Origin: Streptomyces cinereus | GTDB taxonomy: Bacteria > Pseudomonadota > Gammaproteobacteria > Pseudomonadales > Moraxellaceae | Direction: 5' to 3' | DNA length: 64,000 nt | NCBI GenBank assembly: GCA_014647715.1 | Contig: BMPS01000001.1 | Span: forward strand, 211,645 to 275,644 | In this document: positions 37,034-46,319 of the stretch, one piece after another | Position numbering within the stretch: the first letter of the stretch is position 1 | How the letters are laid out: each line of letters starts with the position of its first letter | Made by a program: the position numbers and the translations under genes | Notes under the pieces: generated by a model | Told to the model about the DNA's origin: nothing | The model's input: only the letters and a program-made list of their open reading frames with translations | Database searches by the model: none

Positions 37034-37921
37034 TTATTCGCCAACCAACCATTGTACTTTGGTGCGCTGCTCCACGCTCATTTGTGGGCTTTCAGGATGC
37101 TGCAAAATTGGCTGTAGATATTGCAAAATCTCTTCGGCTTTAGCATCAAATTGCCACGGTGGGTTAATCACCAACATACCCGTCCCATTTAAGCCCATCG
37201 GCAAATCGGGTGGGAAAATATTCAGCTCAAGCACCAATTGACGGCGGATTTCGGTGCGTTTCATTTTTTTATAAAACAGCTCAACCGCATCGTTGTTTTT
37301 AATGGGGTACCAAAGAGCCAACACCCCGGTTGACCATTTTTTATGCGCTTTTACCAATAAATCTACCAATGCGCTAAAATCGCGGTGTTCCTGTTCAAAA
37401 GGGGGATCGATTAAAATCAACCCACGTTTTTCTTGCGGTGGTAGCACCGCCAAAATCCCTTCATAGGCATTGCGATGTTGCACGCCAATGGGCAATTGGT
37501 GCAGTTGGTAGTTGAGCGCATCAAACTCGCTTGCTTTCCATTCAAACGCTTCGGCGCGATTGTTAATCTCTGGGTGAGCGTCTTGTTGTTTTTCGATGTG
37601 ATGGGCAATAAACCAAGGCGAACCTGGATACACATGCTTATCGTAGAATTTTTTGGCGTAGCCAATATCTTGTAAATAGGTTTGCACCGCCTGTGGCGCT
37701 TGACTGTTATCTTGCGCTAGCAGTTTGGTAATGCCATGGATGGCTTCACCCGTTTTTTTCGCCTCATCACTGGCCAGTGAATACAAACCGCGACCACCAT
37801 ACGCATCCAAAATATAATAAGGTTTTGGCTTGGCGCTCATCATCTCAAGTAATTGGAGTAATAAAACGTGTTTTACCACATCAGCGAAGTTGCCCGCGTG
37901 GTAGCTGTGTTGATAATTCAT
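37034..37921 (-). CDS. rlmJ: 23S rRNA (adenine2030-N6)-methyltransferase RlmJ
   Basis: SAM-dependent methyltransferase acting on A2030 of 23S rRNA. The 295-residue protein starts with the family signature MNYQHSYHAGNFADVVKH and has YILDAYGGRGLYSL (SAM site) and the catalytic LILIDPPFE. The length is close to E. coli RlmJ (280). The ribosome binding site before the ATG is weak. It is divergent from the 2OG-Fe(II) oxygenase gene. Confidence 0.94.
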   Translation of the reverse strand: MNYQHSYHAGNFADVVKHVLLLQLLEMMSAKPKPYYILDAYGGRGLYSLASDEAKKTGEAIHGITKLLAQDNSQAPQAVQTYLQDIGYAKKFYDKHVYPGSPWFIAHHIEKQQDAHPEINNRAEAFEWKASEFDALNYQLHQLPIGVQHRNAYEGILAVLPPQEKRGLILIDPPFEQEHRDFSALVDLLVKAHKKWSTGVLALWYPIKNNDAVELFYKKMKRTEIRRQLVLELNIFPPDLPMGLNGTGMLVINPPWQFDAKAEEILQYLQPILQHPESPQMSVEQRTKVQWLVGE

Positions 37922-37978
37922 AATAAATTTTTCGTAAACAAATTAGCAGGTATGGTAGCATAGCTATCAAAAATTGGC

Positions 37979-38004
37979 GAAGTTTTTGCTAGAAGTTTTT
38001 GCTA
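37979..38004. repeat. 13-base tandem repeat upstream of the 2OG oxygenase gene
   Basis: Two adjoining exact copies of GAAGTTTTTGCTA in the gap between rlmJ and the oxygenase, just ahead of its start region. Confidence 0.7.
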
Positions 38005-38048
38005 AAAATTGCCCAGTTAAATGTTTAAACAATGCTGGAGGAAACACA

Positions 38049-38669
38049 GTGCATATGCAAGAGTTGAATTTTATCCTGCCCAACTGGTTTGAAAAAATAA
38101 ATGATGCACAGCTTGACGGTCTGGTTAATGACGGTTTTATCGTGCTAGATGACTGTTTTGACGTCAATTTTTTTCGGGCGTTACAAAAAGAGAGTGGCTT
38201 GATTGATTACCAAGCCGCCAATTTGACGCAGGGTGAGCGAATCACTAGCATTCGGGGAGATAGCACCCGCTGGATTGATGAGCACTGCCCGATTGGTATG
38301 CAGTATCTACAAGCGATTAATGAGCTCGCGCAATTTTTTAACCAAACATTATATACAGGCATTCGCCGTAGCGAAGCCCATTATGCCCGCTACCCTGCAG
38401 GGTTTGGTTATCAGTGGCATTCAGACAACCCGCAAGGGCGTGATGAACGTGTGTTATCGGCGGTTTTTTATCTCAATGAGGGTTGGGGCGCTCACGATGG
38501 CGGTGAAATTGTCGTCATTGACCAATATGACAGACAGCAACAATTAAAGCCGCAAGGTAACAGATTGGTGATTTTTAACAGTAACTTAGTCCATCAAGTT
38601 GCAATCACCCATCGAGAACGCTTCTCCATTGCCACTTGGATGAGAAAAGATGGACTAATTAGCCAGTAA
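38049..38669 (+). CDS. 2-oxoglutarate/Fe(II)-dependent oxygenase
   Basis: Non-heme iron dioxygenase of the prolyl-4-hydroxylase-like group. The iron triad is visible as WHSD (His-x-Asp), the distal His in NLVHQVAITH, and the 2-oxoglutarate-binding Arg in RERFSIATW. The GTG at 38049 is chosen because GGAGG stands eight bases before it; an ATG two codons later is the alternative, and the longer frame from 37974 would place this ribosome binding site inside the gene. That gives about 206 residues. The substrate is unknown; relatives are often annotated only as 2OG-Fe(II) oxygenase. Its 3' end overlaps the convergent ArgO-type gene by 15 bases. Confidence 0.82.
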   Translation: MHMQELNFILPNWFEKINDAQLDGLVNDGFIVLDDCFDVNFFRALQKESGLIDYQAANLTQGERITSIRGDSTRWIDEHCPIGMQYLQAINELAQFFNQTLYTGIRRSEAHYARYPAGFGYQWHSDNPQGRDERVLSAVFYLNEGWGAHDGGEIVVIDQYDRQQQLKPQGNRLVIFNSNLVHQVAITHRERFSIATWMRKDGLISQ

Positions 38670-39260
38670 TAAACTTGCTGCAATCCCCCACATCACAACC
38701 CCGATGAGGATATCAAGAATTTTCCAAGACAGTGGTTTGGCAAATAGCGGCTGCAGCACACGCGCACCATAACCCAAACTAAAAAAGAAGATAAACGAAG
38801 ATAAAATTGCACCCAACGCAAACGCCAGTTTATCGGTAACCTGTGAGGCAATCGTCCCAAGCAAAATCACCGTATCTAAATACACATGGGGATTGAGCCA
38901 AGTAAACGCCAAGCACATGGCAATCACTTGTTTTAAATTACCAACGTCTTCACCCTGCGCCATGAGCGATTGGTTTGATTGATAAGCCGCAATAAAACTT
39001 CGGGCACCATACACAATTAAAAACAATGCCCCTGCGTATTTTGCGATGGTGATAATCAGCGGGAATTGCGAAATCAGCTTGCCAAAACCAAACACGCCAC
39101 CCGTAATCAACACCGCATCGGATAACGCGCAAATCAAACACACGATAAACACAAATTGTTGTTTTAGCCCTTGTTTAAGCACAAACGCATTCTGCGCCCC
39201 AATCGCCAAAATTAGGGAAAAGCAGACGCTCATGCCCATTAAAAAAGTAGAGATATTCAT
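38655..39260 (-). CDS. LysE/ArgO-family amino acid exporter
   Basis: Inner-membrane exporter of the LysE superfamily; ArgO and LysE export arginine or lysine. The ATG at 39260 gives 201 residues, close to ArgO (211) and LysE. The longer frame from 39353 would add a hydrophobic, Phe/Cys-rich lead of 31 residues that is not typical. The strings AIGAQNAFVLKQGL and TWLNPHVYLDTVILLG are hallmark ArgO/LysE motifs. Five to six hydrophobic helices are visible. It is monocistronic, with no adjacent lysG/argP-type regulator. Confidence 0.87.
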   Translation of the reverse strand: MNISTFLMGMSVCFSLILAIGAQNAFVLKQGLKQQFVFIVCLICALSDAVLITGGVFGFGKLISQFPLIITIAKYAGALFLIVYGARSFIAAYQSNQSLMAQGEDVGNLKQVIAMCLAFTWLNPHVYLDTVILLGTIASQVTDKLAFALGAILSSFIFFFSLGYGARVLQPLFAKPLSWKILDILIGVVMWGIAASLLLAN

Positions 39261-39455
39261 CGGTACCACATGTCCCCAGTAACATTCGCAAAAAACACAA
39301 AAAAAGCACAGTAAGAAAAAAGCATAGCCAGAAAAAAAGCGTATTGTAGCCAAAATCCTGAGCGATTGCGAACAATGCGACCCGCTAAGGCGCTAATTTA
39401 TGCTAATATGCAGCGCAAATAAGCGAGCTTTTTGAGAGATTTTAAGGAAACGACA

Positions 39456-40694
39456 ATGACTGATTATGCCAGTAACGCCACTGATTTAGACCACCTTCAA
39501 GCGCAGACCTTAGCACTAAGTTTACAGCTGATGCGCGAGCCATCAGTGACGCCAACTGACCTTGACTGTCAAAATATACTGGCTGAGCGGCTTAACCACC
39601 TCGGCTTTGATTGTGAGTTTTTATACTTTGGTGAAAAAGGCACAACAGGACGCGAAGCCGAAGTCAAAAATTTATGGGCAATCCGTCAAGGTCGTGGGCA
39701 GGCACAGGCGCCGGTATTGTGTTTTGCAGGCCATACCGATGTCGTACCCACGGGCGATGTCAGCCAATGGACTTATCCGCCATTTGAGCCTACTATCAAA
39801 GATGGCATACTGTATGGGCGTGGTGCTGCAGACATGAAAACAGCGATTGCAGCATTTACTGTCGCTGTTGAAAATTTTGTCGCCAAGCACCCCAATCATC
39901 ACGGCTCAATTGCCTTTTTAATCACCGCTGATGAAGAAGGTCCTTCGGTCAACGGTACAATCAAAGTGGTTGAAACATTGCAATCTCGCAACCAACCGAT
40001 AACCTATTGCTTGATTGGCGAACCCTCTAGTACTCACACCTTGGGCGATATCATCAAAAATGGTCGCCGTGGCTCGCTTGGCGCCGTTTTGACGGTGACC
40101 GGCAAACAAGGCCATGTTGCCTACCCGCATTTGGCAGTTAACCCCATTCATTACGTTTTGCCAGCCCTATCCGAGCTTTGCAGCCAAACTTGGGACAATG
40201 GCAATGCGTATTTTCCCGCGACCACCCTGCAAATCTCCAACCTTCATGCAGGCACTGGGGCTAACAATGTGATTCCTGCAACTTTAAGCGCCGAGTTTAA
40301 TTTTCGTTTTTCAACTGAGACCAACGATGAGAAACTTAAAGCAACTACCCATGCGATTTTTGACAAGCATTTTCAAGACGGTGCAGCCAGTTATCACATC
40401 AACTGGAAACTATCGGGCAACCCATTTTTGACACCGCAAGGCAACCTCGTCGGCGCCTGTCAATCTGCGATTAAAGCCGTGACAGGGACAGATACACAGC
40501 TTTCAACCACAGGCGGCACTTCAGATGGTCGTTTTATCGCAACCTTGAATGTTGACAATAGGTCGCCTGAAGTGGTTGAGCTTGGCGTGCGTAATGCAAC
40601 CATTCACCAGATTGATGAGTGTGTAGAGGTTGAAGATTTGGGTAAACTTGCCGCAATTTATGAGCAAATATTACAAAACTTGCTGTTAGACTGA
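39456..40694 (+). CDS. dapE: Succinyl-diaminopimelate desuccinylase DapE
   Basis: Zinc hydrolase of the lysine/diaminopimelate pathway, forming LL-diaminopimelate. The ATG at 39456 follows AAGGAAA and is preferred to the frame start at 39432. The 412-residue product has metal ligands and catalytic residues in AGHTDVVP (His93, Asp95), GRGAADMK (Asp126), ADEEGPS (Glu160, Glu161), GEPSS and the late NATIHQIDE. The length is somewhat above the E. coli enzyme (375). It stands alone on the plus strand, with a 250-base gap downstream that holds a tandem repeat. Confidence 0.95.
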   Translation: MTDYASNATDLDHLQAQTLALSLQLMREPSVTPTDLDCQNILAERLNHLGFDCEFLYFGEKGTTGREAEVKNLWAIRQGRGQAQAPVLCFAGHTDVVPTGDVSQWTYPPFEPTIKDGILYGRGAADMKTAIAAFTVAVENFVAKHPNHHGSIAFLITADEEGPSVNGTIKVVETLQSRNQPITYCLIGEPSSTHTLGDIIKNGRRGSLGAVLTVTGKQGHVAYPHLAVNPIHYVLPALSELCSQTWDNGNAYFPATTLQISNLHAGTGANNVIPATLSAEFNFRFSTETNDEKLKATTHAIFDKHFQDGAASYHINWKLSGNPFLTPQGNLVGACQSAIKAVTGTDTQLSTTGGTSDGRFIATLNVDNRSPEVVELGVRNATIHQIDECVEVEDLGKLAAIYEQILQNLLLD

Positions 40695-40780
40695 ATACTA
40701 TTAACCCAAATACTGCATGCTAACAACCCAGTGATACGGCTAATTTTGCTGGGATGGCAATCTTCGTGGGCGTGGCAACT

Positions 40781-40822
40781 GATTATTTACCCAAGCCAAA
40801 TGATTATTCACCCAAGTCAAAT
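40781..40822. repeat. Imperfect 21-base tandem repeat in the dapE-iscX gap
   Basis: Two adjoining 21-base units, GATTATTTACCCAAGCCAAAT and a copy differing at two bases. They fall inside a short plus-strand open frame (ATG 40754 to the stop near 40900) that would read ...DYLPKPN-DYSPKSN.... No ribosome binding site is evident, so coding is doubtful. Confidence 0.7.
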
Positions 40823-40944
40823 GACATCAAAGACCGTTACTTTTTGGCTGACGCATTAAGCAAACGCCGGTCATTTTTCATGGGTAAATTAATTTAGCTG
40901 CTGCTCATTAACAATCTAGTATGAAGAAGAACCTAGCATTCAGC

Positions 40945-41145
40945 TTAGTCTAGTTCGTCTAACCAAGCCATTTGAATCGCTTCTAGTTGTTTTTCGGTCG
41001 ATTTGGTTGGGTCATCGCCAAATTCTTCTAACTGCGTCACATACCGATGCAAATCAGTAAAACGAATATATTGCACGTCTTCATCAGGGTATTTTTCAGA
41101 AAGTTGAATGGCAATTTCTAATGTGTCGTTCCATTTAAGGGACAT
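40945..41145 (-). CDS. iscX: Fe-S cluster assembly protein IscX
   Basis: Small acidic protein of 66 residues that binds IscS and iron and modulates Fe-S cluster assembly. The whole sequence follows the IscX pattern: LKWNDTLEIA, YPDEDVQYIRFTDLHRYV, and the C-terminal AIQMAWLDELD. A GGAG ribosome binding site stands in front of the ATG. It is not linked to an isc cluster here; it follows a thioesterase gene by 12 bases and may be co-transcribed with it. Confidence 0.92.
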   Translation of the reverse strand: MSLKWNDTLEIAIQLSEKYPDEDVQYIRFTDLHRYVTQLEEFGDDPTKSTEKQLEAIQMAWLDELD

Positions 41146-41157
41146 ATTTTTCTCCAG

Positions 41158-41670
41158 TTACTTGATGGGGGTGAGTTTTTTGATTTCGTTAAGATTGTCT
41201 TGCCAGGTTTTGATGACAGGGTGAGTTTGTTCATCTTGCTGTACAATGACGCTGGTCGGCTGCACTTGCTGGTCTAGCATCAATACAATTTTGGTCAGTG
41301 CCACCACATTTAAGTCATTTTTCACCCAAAACTCGTGGCGAAAATACAGGTATTTTTTATCCCAAGCCAGTAGTTGACTGCGAAGCGTCAATTTATCAAA
41401 CAAAAAGCTTTCTTTGATGTAGGTTAATTGTTGCGATGCAATCACCCAACCTAGCTTGTCCGTTGGGCGTTGCTGCATCAGCCACTGTTGGATATTAAGC
41501 TCAATAAAGCTTAAGTAGCGATAATTAGGCACATGGTGACGAAACCCCATATCATGTGGCAAAATCCGATAGTGGCGTATGATTGCATCGCTATAGCTTG
41601 GTTTAGATGACTTTGCTTTATCGGATTTTAGCATCAAGCATAAGATAAGATAACGAAGTAATAAATTCAT
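41158..41670 (-). CDS. Thioesterase-family (hotdog-fold) protein
   Basis: A 170-residue protein resembling the 4HBT/THEM6-like thioesterase family: RHYRILPHDMGFRHHVPNYRYLSFIELNI is a helix-and-strand pattern of that group, followed by ASQQLTYIKESFLFDKLTL and LRSQLLAWDKKYLYFRHEFWV, typical hotdog strands. A short hydrophobic N-terminus (MNLLLRYLILCLML) could be a membrane anchor. It has a good AAGGAAA ribosome binding site. The catalytic residue was not identified and the acyl substrate is unknown. It is upstream of iscX on the same strand. Confidence 0.65.
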   Translation of the reverse strand: MNLLLRYLILCLMLKSDKAKSSKPSYSDAIIRHYRILPHDMGFRHHVPNYRYLSFIELNIQQWLMQQRPTDKLGWVIASQQLTYIKESFLFDKLTLRSQLLAWDKKYLYFRHEFWVKNDLNVVALTKIVLMLDQQVQPTSVIVQQDEQTHPVIKTWQDNLNEIKKLTPIK

Positions 41671-41705
41671 GAATTTTCCTTGTGATATCCGCCTGATTAT
41701 AGCAA

Positions 41706-41740
41706 ATAAAAAACCCTGACTAAACTGGTTAGTCAGGGTT
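41706..41740 (-). terminator. Rho-independent terminator after pntB
   Basis: Twelve-base perfect stem AACCCTGACTAA / TTAGTCAGGGTT (41712-41740) with a five-base loop, followed on the minus strand by T bases (plus-strand A run at 41708-41713). Confidence 0.88.
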
Positions 41741-41758
41741 GATTGAAGTTACAAAAAC

Positions 41759-43159
41759 TTAGTGACCTGTGCCATTGATATGGCGAATCATGTCTTCTAC
41801 CACTTTTTTGGCATCGCCAAAGATCATCATGGTTTTGTCCATGTAGAACAAGCTATTATCAAGACCTGCGTAGCCGGCACTCATTGAGCGTTTGATGACC
41901 ATCACTGTTTGCGCTTTATTTGCTTCAAGAATTGGCATACCAAAGATGGGTGAGTTTGGATCGTCTTTTGCCGCTGGGTTGACCACGTCATTGGCACCGA
42001 TAATCAGCACAACGTCAGTACCTGCAAAATCGGAGTTGATTTCATCCATTTCTAGGATGTCTTCATACGGTACATCCGCTTCAGCCAGTAGTACGTTCAT
42101 ATGACCTGGCATACGACCTGCCACAGGGTGAATCGCAAAACGCACGTCCACGCCTTCTTCTTTTAGCATTTCGTAAAGCTCTTTTACCGCATTTTGGGCA
42201 CGGCCTTGCGCCATACCATAACCTGGCACAATGACGACACTGCTAGAGTTTTCCATCATAAAGGCGGCATCTTCAGGTGAGCCTGTACGGTAAGTTTTCG
42301 GTCCGGTATCTTCTTCTGTCGCAGCGGCTGAGCTGCTTGACATACCGCCAAACAATACGTTGAGCAGTGAACGGTTCATGGCTTTACACATAATGTAGGA
42401 CAAAATCGCCCCAGATGAACCCACCAGTGACCCTGCGATAATCAGCATTGAGTTACCTAGGGTAAAACCGATACCGGCTGCCGCCCACCCAGAGAATGAG
42501 TTGAGAAGCGATACCACCACAGGCATATCACCGCCGCCAATCGGTGCAATCCACATCCAGCCAAAAATAATAGCCAAAATGGTCATGGCATAAAACGCTG
42601 GCATGGATTGGGTGGTAAAATACATAATACCAAATGCTAACATCGCGATGAATAATAACGCTTGGACAGGTTTTACCCAAGTGCCTTTAAGCGTCTTTGC
42701 CCAGCTTTTTGCCGCCAATTTACCAAAAGCAAACATTGATGCTGAGAAGGTAATTGCACCAATAAAACAGCCCACAAACAACTCAAACCGCGCGATGGTG
42801 CTATGCTCGACGCCTGTATGCAACACGCTCGCTAGTGCAATGGCAACTGCCGATAGACCCACTAAAGAGTGCATCAAAGCCACGGTTTCTGGCATTTGCG
42901 TCATCGCAACGGTACGTGCTTTCCAAGTGCCGACCACAGCGCCTAGTACCATCGCGCCAACAATTAATACAAATACCGGACTGGGTGCCAAGAAAAAGGT
43001 AGTAATAATAGCAATCGCCATACCTATCATACCGAATCGGTTACCACGGATGGCCGTTTTTGGGCTTGATAAACCCCGTAAGGTTAAAATAAATAGCACC
43101 GCACCAATCAAATAAAACCAATCCGCATGTTGGGCGACCCAATTCAAATTCTCATTCAT
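41759..43159 (-). CDS. pntB: Proton-translocating NAD(P) transhydrogenase subunit beta PntB
   Basis: Membrane subunit carrying domain III, which binds NADP(H), and part of the proton channel; the enzyme couples hydride transfer from NADH to NADP+ to proton flow. The 466 residues have many hydrophobic helices in the first two thirds and a cytoplasmic NADP domain with VIVPGYGMAQGRAQ, HPVAGRMPGHMN and IGANDVVNPAA. The ATG at 43159 shares one base with the pntAB stop (TGATG); a TTG one codon earlier is less likely. It is the last gene of the pntAA-pntAB-pntB operon, ending at a strong terminator. Confidence 0.95.
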   Translation of the reverse strand: MNENLNWVAQHADWFYLIGAVLFILTLRGLSSPKTAIRGNRFGMIGMAIAIITTFFLAPSPVFVLIVGAMVLGAVVGTWKARTVAMTQMPETVALMHSLVGLSAVAIALASVLHTGVEHSTIARFELFVGCFIGAITFSASMFAFGKLAAKSWAKTLKGTWVKPVQALLFIAMLAFGIMYFTTQSMPAFYAMTILAIIFGWMWIAPIGGGDMPVVVSLLNSFSGWAAAGIGFTLGNSMLIIAGSLVGSSGAILSYIMCKAMNRSLLNVLFGGMSSSSAAATEEDTGPKTYRTGSPEDAAFMMENSSSVVIVPGYGMAQGRAQNAVKELYEMLKEEGVDVRFAIHPVAGRMPGHMNVLLAEADVPYEDILEMDEINSDFAGTDVVLIIGANDVVNPAAKDDPNSPIFGMPILEANKAQTVMVIKRSMSAGYAGLDNSLFYMDKTMMIFGDAKKVVEDMIRHINGTGH

Positions 43160-43521
43160 CAAGCATTTCCTTCTTTGTTTGGCTCAGCTTTGGCTTTTTT
43201 ATCTTTTGATTTAAACATCGCAAGCATACGTTCCGTCACCGCAAAACCACCAAAAATATTGATGCTGGCTAGAAATACCGCAAACGCCCCCAAAAGACTT
43301 GTCGGGGTAAACATATTGCCATCGATGCTGACGGTCTGGAGCATGGCACCGACGATGACAATACTGGATAATGCATTGGTCACCGCCATGAGTGGGGTAT
43401 GCAGTGCAGGTGTTACCCCCCAAACCACGTAATAACCCACAAAAATAGCCAAAACAAAGATACTAAAGATTGCCACAAATGGGGTGGCAGATGTCGCAGA
43501 CGCTAATAGGGTCAATAACAT
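43159..43521 (-). CDS. pntAB: Transhydrogenase subunit alpha-2 (membrane part) PntAB
   Basis: Small membrane subunit of 120 residues carrying the domain II helices of the alpha chain. Hydrophobic segments include FVAIFSIFVLAIFVGYYVVW and the conserved TPALHTPLMAVTNALSSIV stretch of PntA. In E. coli this region is fused to domain I in one PntA. Here it is a separate gene, as in Rhodospirillum-type three-gene operons. The AGGAGG ribosome binding site is strong. Confidence 0.9.
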   Translation of the reverse strand: MLLTLLASATSATPFVAIFSIFVLAIFVGYYVVWGVTPALHTPLMAVTNALSSIVIVGAMLQTVSIDGNMFTPTSLLGAFAVFLASINIFGGFAVTERMLAMFKSKDKKAKAEPNKEGNA

Positions 43522-43564
43522 AAAACCTCCTAACCTCGATAGGTAAAATTAAATGAAAATTAGG

Positions 43565-44686
43565 TTAGCGACTGGCTAACAAGACTTGACCTTGGCTAGT
43601 AACCAGCAAGGCTTTTTGGATTTCATCTTCTGGATTGAGCGCAAACGCTTTATTGTCATCCATTAAGGTTGCAAAAAAGTTATACAAGTTGTTGGCATAC
43701 AATACCGATGACTGCGCCGCCAAGGTCGATGGAATATTGGGCACACCCATGATGGTGACACCGTTTGGGATGATGATATTTTGTCCGACCACTGAGCCTT
43801 CTACATTACCACCAGTTTCCACGGCCATATCGAGTAAAATTGAGCCAGATTTCATTTTATCGATGGTAGCTTGGTGTATCAAACGCGGGGCATTGCGACC
43901 CGGAATCTGAGCCGTGGTAATCACGATATCAGCTTGGCTGACCGCTTTATCGACAACCGCGGCTTGGTCTTTGATATATTGCTCAGACGGTGTCCAGGCA
44001 TAGCCGCCTGTGTCTTTGGCTTTGGCCTTTTCCTCATCGCTCATGGGGACATCGAGCCATTTGCCACCGACGGACTCCACTTGATCACGCACGGTGGGAC
44101 GTAAGTCACTGGCTTCTACAACTGCTCCCAAACGACGGGCGGTAGCAATCGCTTGCAGACCCGCGACGCCTACGCCTAGGATGACAATACGCGCAGGTTT
44201 CACCGTACCTGCCGATGTCATGAACATGGGGAAAGGACGACCAAACTGGTTCGCAGCCAAAATCACCGCTTTATAACCTGCCAAGTTGGCTTGGGATGAC
44301 AGCACATCCATGTTCTGTGCTCGCGACAAAGTTCGCGGCAATAGCTCCATGGCATACACTTTGGCATGGCGATTGGCATAGTCCTGCAAATTGGCATTGC
44401 GATACGGATTCATCATGCCGATAACAATCGCTTCTTGTTTTAGCTGGTTGATTTTTTCAATCGGTAAGCTATTGACCGTGAGCACCACATCACTTGTTGA
44501 GATCGCATCATCAACAATTTGCGCCCCTGCTTGTTCCAACGCATCATTGGTAATAAACGAACCTTTACCGGCATCGCGTTCGACCACAATACTGTGACCC
44601 AACTTGATGAACTTTTTAATGGTATCGGGGGTAATCGCAATCCGATTTTCATATAATGCAGTTTCCTTTGGTACACCAATTTGCAT
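43565..44686 (-). CDS. pntAA: Transhydrogenase subunit alpha-1 (NAD-binding) PntAA
   Basis: Soluble domain I subunit that binds NAD(H). The 373-residue protein starts with the alanine-dehydrogenase/PntA-type MQIGVPKETALYENR, has the Rossmann motif ILGVGVAGLQAIATARRLGA and the GGNVEGSVVGQ region. The length matches split PntAA proteins (about 375-385). The ribosome binding site is GAGGAG. It leads the three-gene pnt operon; the 222-base gap to rnz upstream is AT-rich, and no clear promoter was found in it. Confidence 0.93.
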   Translation of the reverse strand: MQIGVPKETALYENRIAITPDTIKKFIKLGHSIVVERDAGKGSFITNDALEQAGAQIVDDAISTSDVVLTVNSLPIEKINQLKQEAIVIGMMNPYRNANLQDYANRHAKVYAMELLPRTLSRAQNMDVLSSQANLAGYKAVILAANQFGRPFPMFMTSAGTVKPARIVILGVGVAGLQAIATARRLGAVVEASDLRPTVRDQVESVGGKWLDVPMSDEEKAKAKDTGGYAWTPSEQYIKDQAAVVDKAVSQADIVITTAQIPGRNAPRLIHQATIDKMKSGSILLDMAVETGGNVEGSVVGQNIIIPNGVTIMGVPNIPSTLAAQSSVLYANNLYNFFATLMDDNKAFALNPEDEIQKALLVTSQGQVLLASR

Positions 44687-44908
44687 ACACTCTCCTCAAG
44701 CGGTTCGGTTGAATTCTCAATCTACAACTGGCGATTGGCTAAGACAGTTATAAATTAAAAAAATGATAATTAAATTACCATAAATATAATTAATTATGCA
44801 AAACAATTCTAGGCGGGATAACAAGTAAATTTGACTGGTGCGTATAAAAAAAAGTTATCAATAAAACTTTTTACAAAATTTTCTTTTAATACGATGGCTT
44901 GTTGAAGG

Positions 44909-45958
44909 TTAATCTAGCGGTCTATTGCGCTTTTTAACCTTGCCGTTATTGATTTCAAATTCATCAAAATCTTGAGCAAGCCAAAAGTTACCTTGATAAC
45001 TGGTAGCAACTTCTGCCCGAATATCTGACATATTTAAAGTTTTGCTACTAGGTTTATCAAAAGGTTGAAAACGCGCGCTAAAATGGGTCAAAATCAGGTT
45101 TTTTAACTGTGATAGCTGCGCAAACTCGGCAACTTGTTTGGCGGTTGAATGCATTGGGTCAAAATAATTAGGGGTTACTTTTCGTTTATCAGCAATTGCT
45201 TGGGTATAAGTCGCCTCGTGTACTAGCACATCGGTATCTGATATGGCATTTGCTAATAGCTCAGGTGAGTCATTGTCGCCTGCGACTATCAGCACGGTTT
45301 TATGCAGCGTGGTGGTGACAAAATCCGCGGATTTTAGCAAGGTGTTATCATCTAGATTGACGTCAATACCGTACTTAAGTTTGCCCCATAGCCGTTTATC
45401 TACCACGTTAAGCTCGGTGAGTTTTTGGGTCAATAAGGTTTTTTTGGACAGTCGCTGGGTGAATTTGAAGGCATGGCTAGGGATACGGTGTGATAGCGCA
45501 ATCACATCAATTTGTAGCTGATGGCCATCTGTCAAATCCAGCGTGATGGGTGGGTAACTATCCCCCTGCACTCTATCGTCAATGGCGATAAAATTAATGT
45601 CAAAACTTATTATCAGCGCTGTCGTGGCTTGCACGGCGGCAAGATAATCGGCAATGGCTTGTGGGGCAATGAGGGTGAGCGGGTGCTTGCGCCCACTCAT
45701 CGCCATACTTGCCAGTAACCCTGGCAAGCCATAACAGTGGTCGCCATGCACATGGGTGATACAAATTAACGCTAGTTGCATCATGGACAACGGGGTTTTG
45801 AGTAATTGATGCTGCGTGACTTCTCCACAGTCTACCAATATCCAAGGGACATTTTTTGCTTTGCTATAAGGATTGATGAGTGATACAGCAAGCGCGGTGA
45901 CGTTGCGGTGTTTGGTGGGTATCCCTGCTGATGTGCCCAAAAAAGTGAGTGTTAACAT
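44909..45958 (-). CDS. rnz: Ribonuclease Z (tRNase Z, metallo-beta-lactamase fold)
   Basis: Endonuclease that processes the 3' ends of tRNA precursors; zinc dependent. The 349 residues show the MBL zinc motif THVHGDH (His69, His71, Asp73, His74) after the N-terminal TFLGTSAGIPT, then LVHEATYT and ILTHFSAR near the C-terminus, all typical of RNase Z. The enzyme is monocistronic, with a plausible sigma70 promoter upstream. It is slightly longer than E. coli RNase Z (305). Confidence 0.93.
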   Translation of the reverse strand: MLTLTFLGTSAGIPTKHRNVTALAVSLINPYSKAKNVPWILVDCGEVTQHQLLKTPLSMMQLALICITHVHGDHCYGLPGLLASMAMSGRKHPLTLIAPQAIADYLAAVQATTALIISFDINFIAIDDRVQGDSYPPITLDLTDGHQLQIDVIALSHRIPSHAFKFTQRLSKKTLLTQKLTELNVVDKRLWGKLKYGIDVNLDDNTLLKSADFVTTTLHKTVLIVAGDNDSPELLANAISDTDVLVHEATYTQAIADKRKVTPNYFDPMHSTAKQVAEFAQLSQLKNLILTHFSARFQPFDKPSSKTLNMSDIRAEVATSYQGNFWLAQDFDEFEINNGKVKKRNRPLD

Positions 45959-46015
45959 GATTGCCTCATTGTCAAACGTATTACCTATCTTTATATTGAA
46001 TTTTTCATAAATTTA

Positions 46016-46044
46016 ACTATAAAATGCGCTAACAAATTTCACAA
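46016..46044 (-). promoter_or_regulatory. Predicted sigma70 promoter of rnz
   Basis: On the minus strand TTGTGA (46039-46044), a 17-base spacer and TATAGT (46016-46021), about 60 bases before the rnz start. Confidence 0.55.
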
Positions 46045-46267
46045 CAACTTTTGATTGGGCAATGGCAATGACTTCAACGCATCTTTTTAACCCTTAACCC
46101 CTAGCCTTTAACCATTAGCCTTGTGCTTGGCGATAGGTTTATTTGGGGCGTACTTTGTTACGGGTCCAACGGCTGGCTGCCTGCTTAAGTTTTAAAGATT
46201 TGGTAACAGATAATAGCAATAATAATTTGGCAAGTGGGTTATTATTGAGGATGATTTTACACAGTTT

Positions 46268-46276
46268 TGGTATACT
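46268..46276 (+). promoter_or_regulatory. Predicted extended -10 promoter of the Kazal-like lipoprotein gene
   Basis: TGG followed by TATACT, about 44 bases before the start codon; the -35 is weak (TTGAGG at 20 bases). Confidence 0.45.
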
Positions 46277-46319
46277 CAATGCCGCTTGTATCACCTACGG
46301 AACACAATAAGGAAATGCT

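Larger units (their letters stand above)
45959..46319. other. Divergent gap between rnz and the Kazal-like lipoprotein gene
   Basis: 361 bases with no gene. Promoter-like elements for both neighbours are listed separately. A C/T-rich stretch at about 46090-46122 repeats TTAACC/TAGCC words, with no known meaning. Confidence 0.5.
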
